From Euryarchaeota archaeon UBA128 (GTDB lineage: Archaea; Thermoplasmatota; Poseidoniia; Poseidoniales; Poseidoniaceae): DNA of 12,875 nucleotides. Shown here piece after piece: positions 8,131 to 12,875 of this stretch; positions within the stretch are counted from its first letter, which is position 1; each line of letters starts with the position of its first letter. The notes under the pieces were generated by a model. The model saw only the letters and a program-made list of their open reading frames with translations. It made no database searches and had not been told where the DNA came from. The stretch spans positions 1-12,875 of the forward strand of contig DALZ01000157.1 of NCBI GenBank assembly GCA_002496955.1, read 5' to 3'. Made by a program: the position numbers and the translations under genes.

Positions 8131-9126
8131 ATGGCACTGACGAGCGACGAGGTCTTGGGCTGGGCTCGCGTTGGCGTTTTGCTAATTGGCATGGGTTTGG
8201 CTGCCTGGATGGACCACAAGGAGCGCAGAGTTAGCAATAATCACTGGATGATTTGGGTGAAGCCGGCAATTTTCATTTGGTGTCTTGAGCTACTTGCTAG
8301 AGATGCAGACTGGACGATTTATCTCACCGCTTCAGCAATTGTTGCTTATGCATCAGTGGCAATAATAGGTAGACCAACGCTTCAGGATTTATTAGCCGGT
8401 AACAAAGAAGATGTCATAGTCTTTTTATGGTATCTAGTTAGTTTAATCGGAGTAATTTTTGGAATGGTAAAGTATGGTGATGTTGAGTTGGCCGATTTAT
8501 TGTTAGGCAATGAATCAGGAATGACTGCATTATACTGGACGACCCTTTCAGGTCTTGTGGTTATTTTCGTTATCGATTTGGGATGGCGCCTGCGACTTAT
8601 ACATGGAGGTGCAGATGCAAAAGCACTGATGTGGGTTGCAATTTTAATTCCCAACTGGTCAACCATGCCGATAATCACTGACTATGGCAGTGATGTAGTT
8701 CTCAGGTTGCCTCCAGCGATTTCACTGTTGATGTGGGGCGGGCTCAGTTTCCTGTTAATACCTCTGATTTTAGTTGGCAAGAACTTGATTAATGGTAATG
8801 TAAAGTCTGTTCAAGACCTGCGCATGTTCTGGCACTCAACTGTAATGCCACTTGATAAGGTTCAACAGAGCCATGTTTGGTTATTGACCTCAATGATTGA
8901 GATGCCCAATGGTGAACGAAAACCATATCATAAAACGCGAGCTCCAAGAAGAACTCCAACAGATGACGAATTAACCAAACAATTGCAAGATTTAAGGTTA
9001 AATAATGTAGAATATGTTTGGGTCAGTTACAAGTTGCCATTGCTGGTGTTTTTGTTTCCAGCAATATTGCCAATGGCCCTGTTTGGTGACATCACAACGA
9101 TAATTATCAAAATGATTGGGTTGTGA
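8131..9126 (+). CDS. archaeal preflagellin/prepilin peptidase, A24 aspartic peptidase (FlaK/PibD-like)
   Basis: 331-residue polytopic membrane protein. The family cleaves the short positively charged leader from archaellins and type IV pilins at the membrane. The two catalytic aspartates are visible: Asp28 in AWMDHKERRVSN after TM1, and Asp162 in GGADAKAL (159-166), the GxGD-type motif. The C-terminal part has a soluble stretch at about 224-295, then VEYVWVSYKLPLLVFLFPAI, resembling the extra C-terminal domain (Arc_PepC_II type) of archaeal A24 peptidases. At 331 residues it is longer than methanogen FlaK (about 230). The start ATG 8131 has a TATA-like TTTAAA 26 bases upstream and no Shine-Dalgarno. 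No archaellin or pilin gene is adjacent, so the substrates must be encoded elsewhere. FlaK, PibD and EppA types cannot be told apart here. Confidence 0.88.
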   Translation: MALTSDEVLGWARVGVLLIGMGLAAWMDHKERRVSNNHWMIWVKPAIFIWCLELLARDADWTIYLTASAIVAYASVAIIGRPTLQDLLAGNKEDVIVFLWYLVSLIGVIFGMVKYGDVELADLLLGNESGMTALYWTTLSGLVVIFVIDLGWRLRLIHGGADAKALMWVAILIPNWSTMPIITDYGSDVVLRLPPAISLLMWGGLSFLLIPLILVGKNLINGNVKSVQDLRMFWHSTVMPLDKVQQSHVWLLTSMIEMPNGERKPYHKTRAPRRTPTDDELTKQLQDLRLNNVEYVWVSYKLPLLVFLFPAILPMALFGDITTIIIKMIGL

Positions 9127-9129
9127 ATA

Positions 9130-9279
9130 TCATGCACCTTTACGCTCGATATTCTTGGGTCTGAGCCCCTTGTAGTTGCATTTCCTGCACTTTACTGCAC
9201 GGTAAGCCAGTCTTGCATTACACTTCATGCAAATCTTGCGGCGAAGCATACGTGCTTCAGCCTCTGGGAATCGTGCCAT
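9130..9279 (-). CDS. rpl40e: large ribosomal subunit protein eL40 (L40e)
   Basis: A 49-residue zinc-ribbon ribosomal protein of the archaeal/eukaryotic large subunit. The protein starts [20 protein letters not shown] and has four cysteines, C17, C20, C31 and C34, as CxxC-x10-CxxC, followed by a basic end ([13 protein letters not shown]). Size, spacing and the [14 protein letters not shown] start all match L40e. The gene converges with the prepilin peptidase gene, 3 bases between stops, and is divergent from the MBL-fold gene. A TATA-like box 25 bases upstream and no clear Shine-Dalgarno suggest leaderless expression. Confidence 0.95.
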   Translation of the reverse strand: MARFPEAEARMLRRKICMKCNARLAYRAVKCRKCNYKGLRPKNIERKGA

Positions 9280-9300
9280 GACTTCCCGACAAACTTCCCC

Positions 9301-9307
9301 TATTTAA
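9301..9307 (-). promoter_or_regulatory. TATA-like box for L40e
   Basis: The minus strand reads ttaaata, centred 25 bases before ATG 9279, the right distance for a leaderless transcript of the L40e gene. Between it and the ATG there is only a weak GGGGA tract. Confidence 0.5.
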
Positions 9308-9382
9308 CCACCACCAAACGATATCATTCAGATATTGTATCGCTAGCACTACATTGAAGCACTATCCGGACAGGGAAGACCC

Positions 9383-10162
9383 ATGCGAATTGTGCGTCTG
9401 CCCGGCATTCATCATGATTCGAATGTAATTGTTATCGTTGGAACACTTGGCAATATCGTCATAGATTCTGGTACTTCTTGGTATCAATCACTACAATTAG
9501 AGCGAATTCAGGGAATATTACAAGAAGATTCTACCGAGGTTGCGGCAGTTGATAGGATACTGCTTACTTCAAGGCGATTTCCATGCTCAGGGGGGGCATC
9601 ATTTCTATCAGAACAATTGAATCAATGTCCGGTTCATGTCCACAAAGAAGGACAATCTTCTCTTGAAACCGGAGATTTTTTCACAACGTGGGCTAATAGG
9701 TTTGACTCAGATATGCCGGCGCTGGCTGCTGAAGTAGTCAATGACAAAGAGGTATTTCCTCTTGGTAACGGACAAGTCTGTGCAATCTCATTACCAGGTC
9801 ACTGCTCAGATAATATGGTGTATCACATTCCAGAAAAAAATCTGGTAATTGCTGGCCTCCTAATTCCTCGAGCAGATCGACCCACTAGGTGGGATATGCC
9901 AACCGGTTGCTTGCCCGACATTGTCAACAGCCTGAGAACACTGCGAGGTCTGAAACCAGAGACAATTATACCTTTACAGGGACCTGCAATAAAGGGGCGA
10001 AAGCACGTTATCGACGTGATTACCCGTCACCTTGAATTTTTTGAGGCTTGCATTGACAACGATGGTGCTGTCCCAAAATCTTGGTTACGGCCTGCGCAAA
10101 CAGCACTTTGGCTCACTCCCAATCCACCTTGGCCTCTTGAGGAAAAGGAAGAAACTAACTGA
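9383..10162 (+). CDS. metallo-beta-lactamase-fold protein with metal-ligand motifs lost (probable pseudoenzyme)
   Basis: 259 residues in MBL-fold layout: N-terminal strands with NIVIDSGTS (24-32), the strand-loop that normally carries HxHxDH, then SLPGH (136-140), a long helix-strand half and IIPLQGP (195-201). In active members LLTHxHxDHxGG binds the metals; here it reads LLTSRRFPCSGG (60-71), so the positions are Ser63, Arg65, Pro67 and Cys68. The Asp of the GD motif is replaced (AGLLIP, 157-162) and the last His is Gln199. Only His140 of the usual ligands remains. The fold is intact and the frame uninterrupted, so this looks like a maintained non-catalytic or differently active protein rather than a decaying gene. 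A TATA-like gatattgtat at 9331-9340 could drive it with a leader of about 20 bases. Its 3' end overlaps the converging gene by 8 bases. Fold call good, function unknown. Confidence 0.75.
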   Translation: MRIVRLPGIHHDSNVIVIVGTLGNIVIDSGTSWYQSLQLERIQGILQEDSTEVAAVDRILLTSRRFPCSGGASFLSEQLNQCPVHVHKEGQSSLETGDFFTTWANRFDSDMPALAAEVVNDKEVFPLGNGQVCAISLPGHCSDNMVYHIPEKNLVIAGLLIPRADRPTRWDMPTGCLPDIVNSLRTLRGLKPETIIPLQGPAIKGRKHVIDVITRHLEFFEACIDNDGAVPKSWLRPAQTALWLTPNPPWPLEEKEETN

Positions 10163-10814
10163 CTATGGGAAGATCTAGAAGGGTGCTAAAAGCTGAATTT
10201 GTGGATTTCTTTGCCAACAACTTTGACCTCCTTGTTGAACGTTCGATTGCTTTTTGCTGGAAAATTTCTTTAGAGCTGAAATTAGATAGCATGATTCCTT
10301 GCCAGTCATAAGTGTATTTTGACCAACCGCTGTGCACTAAAATTCCCTCCTCGCCTATCGACCTAATGCTTGTTATGCATTCATCATGTTTGAACAGCAG
10401 TATGGATTTATCCGGAACATCTCTTCCAATCAACCAAACTTGACCATTTCCATTGCCAACTAGTAGTTTGTCCGAGGTTGAATTTACCCGACACAATGAA
10501 CGTACCAGACCATTGGATGTTTCGTAAACGTCAAGCACTTCTAATCTAGGTATGGATAGTCGTATTACATTTCCTCTTGTATCGCCCACAACTACCGACT
10601 CACAGTTGCCAGTCGGCCCCATCATACCAAGCAAGACCGAAGCAGGGTACTGCAATCTGTGGTTGTAACGTCGGCCTGTTGTTGGGCGCCAACTCACTAT
10701 CCCGTCATCTAACGCAATGATACATCCATCACTAACCACCATGCTTCTTACTACAGTTCCAGTTGTCATACATAGGAAATGATGGCCGTTGGTAGGATTA
10801 CTTTTTGTAGACAC
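10155..10814 (-). CDS. small beta-propeller-like (WD40/PQQ-type) protein
   Basis: 219 residues from GTG 10814; an ATG at residue 16 (10769) is the alternative start. The sequence shows about four weak blade-like repeats (near 22-56, 58-96, 103-142 and 146-180), each with a hydrophobic strand, a Gly-Asn/Asp turn and a xVxxW or similar strand: DGIVSWRPTTG, RGNVIRLSIPRL, NGQVWLIGRD, SGWSKYTYDWQG. Four blades are few for a closed propeller (usually 6-8), so it may dimerise or the fold call may be loose. The C-terminus is basic (KAIERSTRRSKLLAKKS, 188-204), compatible with nucleic acid or acidic-surface binding. No signal peptide, so likely cytoplasmic. It lies 21 bases after the Cys4 gene on the same strand and is probably cotranscribed with it. 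I do not recognise a named family. Confidence 0.6.
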   Translation of the reverse strand: MSTKSNPTNGHHFLCMTTGTVVRSMVVSDGCIIALDDGIVSWRPTTGRRYNHRLQYPASVLLGMMGPTGNCESVVVGDTRGNVIRLSIPRLEVLDVYETSNGLVRSLCRVNSTSDKLLVGNGNGQVWLIGRDVPDKSILLFKHDECITSIRSIGEEGILVHSGWSKYTYDWQGIMLSNFSSKEIFQQKAIERSTRRSKLLAKKSTNSAFSTLLDLPIVS

Positions 10815-10835
10815 CTACATTAAAACTGAAAGTGA

Positions 10836-11111
10836 TTAATAGGTTTCATCATTTTTGTTTTCTTTTTTCCATGCGCGATAACATGGTTTACATATTCTCA
10901 CTCTACCTTTTTGTGGGGTAAAGTTACCCTGACCCCACATGTCCAGAGCATTGTCAAGAGACAGTGACCTTCCACCTAGTGATTTATCAGCATACTTATC
11001 GCAACCGCTGATAGCGCAGATTAAATCTCCTTCGCTAGATTTTTTCTTTCGGCTATCTTTCGTTGACGTATCCTTGTCACGATGTTTTCTTGCCTTGGCC
11101 TTGAAACCCAT
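10836..11111 (-). CDS. small basic Cys4 (zinc-binding) protein of unknown function
   Basis: 91 residues from ATG 11111. The first 25 residues are strongly basic (MGFKAKARKHRDKD, DSRKKK). Four cysteines form a plausible zinc site: C32 and C37 (CAISGC) with C74 and C77 (CKPC), followed by YRAWKKENK. Between them is a conserved-looking GGRSLSLDNALDMWG segment. Basic tails plus a split Cys4 site suggest an RNA- or ribosome-associated or transcription-related protein, but no named family is recognised. It follows tfb by 39 bases and precedes the propeller gene by 21 on the same strand. A minus-strand ttgaataag at about 11141-11133 lies 26 bases upstream and could give its own leaderless promoter. 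Confidence 0.7.
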   Translation of the reverse strand: MGFKAKARKHRDKDTSTKDSRKKKSSEGDLICAISGCDKYADKSLGGRSLSLDNALDMWGQGNFTPQKGRVRICKPCYRAWKKENKNDETY

Positions 11112-11150
11112 AAATATTCCAGAAACTTGCGCTTATTCAATTTTCGGGTT

Positions 11151-12143
11151 TCACTGCTTTGATGCTTCACCAAGTTGTGCAAGCAGTCCGTCAAAGATTC
11201 GTAGTAATCCTCTGAGGGTTACTTCGGATACATTCGCTACTTTACATATATCTGATTGTGTTCGTGAAGTCCCGGATTCTGAAGCGGCTTTGTAAATTAG
11301 TGCTGCTGCTACCCCCATCGGTTTCTTTCCTTGCCAAATGTCTTCATGTGGTTGAATTTTGGACCAGAGGTGGTTTACTTGAGTGAATATGTTTGGGGGT
11401 AGTTGAAGGTCTGAAATGAATTTGTCAAAGTATTCGTTAGGTGAAGTTATTTTGTGGAGGTTTAGTTTCCTAGAGACTTGCCTGATTAATCGGGATAGTT
11501 CTTTCTCGGTGATATCGTAACTCTGAGCAATCTCGGGTATTTGGCGAGGTAGATTTTCTTCCCGGGCAACTAGGTAGGTGCATGCAGCAGCAACACCTGC
11601 TATTGATCTGCCAGTGACAAAACCGTCTCCGCTTAGGCGACGGTAGAGCCTAGCAGTCTCTTCCTGTAGAGACTTTGGCAGGTCTGATCGGTCCCGTATC
11701 ATTTGGTTTGCTTTGACCAAGTTTCGCTCCCGGCTTTTGCGGGTTTTGGACCGCTCGTCAATGACTCGTCGGCGACGCCAATCTCGGCGAGCTTGGGAAC
11801 TTATTCCGTGTCTGCCGGCGGAGCCGGTGTTTAAGTCTCGAACGTCAATGGATGTGTTTAGACCTTTATCGGCCAGAGTGTAGGTCAGTGGCTGTCCCAC
11901 TCTTGATCGGTCTTCGGATTTGTCTCTGTTGGTCCACTCGGCACCTGGATCAATAACGTTTTCTTCGACTACTAATCCACACGAGTTACAGATGATTTCC
12001 CCTCTGGTATCGTCTAGTTGCCAGTCAACGACTCCACACTCTTCACACGGCCTTGTGTGGCCATCGACTGTGCGTCGATTTGAGTCGAACAAACCATACT
12101 CTTTAACATCGGATTTAGATTTCTTGCTGTTATTGCTTTCCAT
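11151..12143 (-). CDS. tfb: transcription initiation factor B (TFB, archaeal TFIIB)
   Basis: 330 residues, slightly longer than the usual 300-315. TFB binds the TATA-TBP complex and BRE, recruits RNA polymerase and sets the start site. The N-terminal zinc ribbon has C33, C36, C52 and C55 (CEECG and CNSCG). The B-reader/B-linker part follows: GAEWTNRD (67-74), RSRVGQPLT (79-87) and DKGLNTSID (92-100), then an Arg-rich linker DWRRRRV (121-127). Two cyclin-like repeats occupy about 143-232 (GRSIAGVAAACTYLVARE) and 237-325 (KPMGVAAALIYKAA), the second containing the TRTQSDICKVANVSEVTLR recognition helix region. The first 25 residues (Lys/Ser-rich) extend beyond the usual start. ATG 12143 is supported by GGAGG eight bases upstream. 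It heads a minus-strand cluster with the Cys4 and propeller genes. Confidence 0.97.
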   Translation of the reverse strand: MESNNSKKSKSDVKEYGLFDSNRRTVDGHTRPCEECGVVDWQLDDTRGEIICNSCGLVVEENVIDPGAEWTNRDKSEDRSRVGQPLTYTLADKGLNTSIDVRDLNTGSAGRHGISSQARRDWRRRRVIDERSKTRKSRERNLVKANQMIRDRSDLPKSLQEETARLYRRLSGDGFVTGRSIAGVAAACTYLVAREENLPRQIPEIAQSYDITEKELSRLIRQVSRKLNLHKITSPNEYFDKFISDLQLPPNIFTQVNHLWSKIQPHEDIWQGKKPMGVAAALIYKAASESGTSRTQSDICKVANVSEVTLRGLLRIFDGLLAQLGEASKQ

Positions 12144-12151
12144 TTACTTAA

Positions 12152-12156
12152 CCTCC
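12152..12156 (-). promoter_or_regulatory. Shine-Dalgarno of tfb
   Basis: The minus strand reads GGAGG (followed by TT), 8 bases before ATG 12143. With UPF0147 it is one of only two perfect ribosome binding sites in the window. A TATA-like tttaagt (12187-12181) lies further upstream and would place the transcript start near 12158. Confidence 0.7.
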
Positions 12157-12310
12157 AGTTAATTAGTTTACTTTTGACCTACTTAAACAATTTGTTATTC
12201 TGTGTTCTATTTTCCTGTCTTATGCAAGGCTCCATGGTTTTAGTATCCACTGGACAAAGGAGAGTTACCATAGATTCAATATAAACTGTTGTTTAATCGA
12301 AATACAGGAC

Positions 12311-12318
12311 TATATACT
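12311..12318 (+). promoter_or_regulatory. TATA box candidate for purA
   Basis: tatatact is the best TATA match upstream of purA. It predicts a start near 12340 and so a leader of about 45-50 bases before ATG 12388, unlike the apparently leaderless genes in this window. The leader contains a tiny ATG-GCA-TAG at 12342 that is not in the purA frame. Confidence 0.4.
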
Positions 12319-12387
12319 TATTTCAAGTAAGTCATTAATCAATGGCATAGTTCAAAGACGGTACTCACAAGGGTCCGGGTGACAGAC

Positions 12388-12875
12388 ATGCCAGCAACAG
12401 TGATACTAGGCGCACAATGGGGAGATGAAGGCAAAGGAAAACTGGTTGACCGTATTGCTGAACAAGCAACTTGGGTGGCCAGATTCCAGGGTGGAAATAA
12501 TGCAGGGCATACGGTTGTTTTAGGAGATGAAGTATTGAAATTCCATTTACTTCCGTCTGGCATTACACGCAAGGAGTGTAATTTAGTGCTGGGTGACGGC
12601 ATGGTAATTGATCCATGGGTTTTAGACAAAGAACTGACAAATTGGCACTCTTCTACAGGCGAGGACCCCCGTGGGCATCGATTGTTTGTTAGTGAGCGCG
12701 CCCACATAATTTTACCATACCATACCTACTTAGACGGTCTTGACAAAAAGATAGGAACAACGGGTCGTGGTATTGGCCCAACTTATGCAGACAAAATCAA
12801 CAGAATTGGCTTGAGATTTGGTGATGTGAATGAAATTAAGGATGATAATGAATGGTATGAAGCAACTGTTGCACG
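12388..12875 (+). CDS. purA: adenylosuccinate synthetase (C-terminus cut off by window edge)
   Basis: Catalyses IMP + aspartate + GTP to adenylosuccinate, the first committed step from IMP to AMP. The visible 162 codons are open to the right edge, about 40% of the usual 430 residues. The signature [13 protein letters not shown] is at 6-18, with catalytic Asp13 and P-loop Lys16. GGNNAGHT at 35-42 supplies His41, the second catalytic residue. GTTGRGIGP (123-131) forms part of the IMP site, and Arg139 in the following NRIGLR corresponds to the arginine donated across the dimer. All key residues in view are intact. I use ATG 12388; an in-frame GTG three codons upstream (12379) is possible. Divergent from tfb. 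Confidence 0.97.
   Translation, partial: MPATVILGAQWGDEGKGKLVDRIAEQATWVARFQGGNNAGHTVVLGDEVLKFHLLPSGITRKECNLVLGDGMVIDPWVLDKELTNWHSSTGEDPRGHRLFVSERAHIILPYHTYLDGLDKKIGTTGRGIGPTYADKINRIGLRFGDVNEIKDDNEWYEATVA

Larger units (their letters stand above)
12144..12387. other. 244-base divergent promoter region between tfb and purA
   Basis: The longest non-coding stretch in the window. It is A/T-rich and holds the tfb ribosome binding site and TATA candidate at the left and a TATA candidate for purA at the right. I find no open reading frame with a credible start, no tRNA, no clear C/D-box motifs and no strong inverted repeat in the middle (about 12195-12300). Confidence 0.6.

Noticed and set aside
10939..11295. 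Plus-strand open frame of 118 codons
   Set aside because: It is antisense to both the Cys4 gene and the 3' part of tfb; its sequence is the low-complexity shadow of those genes.
12339..12707. Minus-strand open frame of 122 codons
   Set aside because: It is antisense to purA, whose catalytic motifs are unmistakable.
1..12875. tRNA, rRNA, CRISPR, insertion-sequence or phage features
   Set aside because: Reading both strands I found no T-loop-like tRNA pattern, no regular spaced repeats, no transposase motifs and no terminal inverted repeats. A covariance-model search could still find a small ncRNA in the 12144-12387 gap.

Overview
The window looks like a piece of an archaeal chromosome, most likely a marine euryarchaeon of the Thermoplasmatota (Marine Group II / Poseidoniales-like). 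The evidence is a membrane-anchored archaeal LonB protease, a transcription factor B, a UPF0147 protein, ribosomal protein L40e, an archaeal A24-type preflagellin/prepilin peptidase, an archaeal-looking tRNA m1A methyltransferase, and a very large exported Omp28/Ig-like surface protein with a short cytoplasmic tail. The clade assignment is an inference from gene content; the archaeal assignment is firm. I see no rRNA, tRNA, CRISPR array, insertion sequence or phage gene, so this is a compact housekeeping region.

Layout. Bases 1-624 (minus) hold the N-terminal 208 residues of a TrmI-type tRNA methyltransferase that runs off the left edge. A short divergent promoter region follows, then 735-4292 (plus), a 1185-residue exported, C-terminally anchored surface protein. 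Next on the plus strand are lonB (4344-6383) and an MFS transporter (6445-7788). The transporter ends exactly where a converging UPF0147 gene (7789-8055, minus) ends. UPF0147 shares a roughly 75-bp divergent promoter with the prepilin peptidase gene (8131-9126, plus), which converges on a 49-codon L40e gene (9130-9279, minus). L40e is divergent from a metallo-beta-lactamase-fold gene (9383-10162, plus) whose metal ligands are almost all replaced. This gene converges, with an 8-bp overlap, on a minus-strand cluster read in the order tfb (12143-11151), a small Cys4 protein (11111-10836) and a small beta-propeller-like protein (10814-10155). A 244-bp divergent promoter region separates tfb from purA (12388 to the right edge, partial).

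Themes. Genes for RNA modification, translation (L40e), transcription initiation (TFB), membrane proteolysis (LonB), secretion and signal processing (prepilin peptidase), transport and purine synthesis lie side by side without one obvious shared pathway. Start regions appear to be of two kinds. Several genes have a TATA-like box about 25-28 bases before the start codon and no Shine-Dalgarno, as in leaderless archaeal mRNAs. UPF0147 and tfb instead have perfect GGAGG motifs 7-8 bases before the start. Three convergent gene pairs have essentially no space between stop codons.

Nothing here is clearly a new defence or mobile system. The items most worth a second look are the metal-ligand-depleted MBL protein, the tfb/Cys4/propeller cluster, the modular surface protein with its short tail motif, and the palindrome in the lonB start region.
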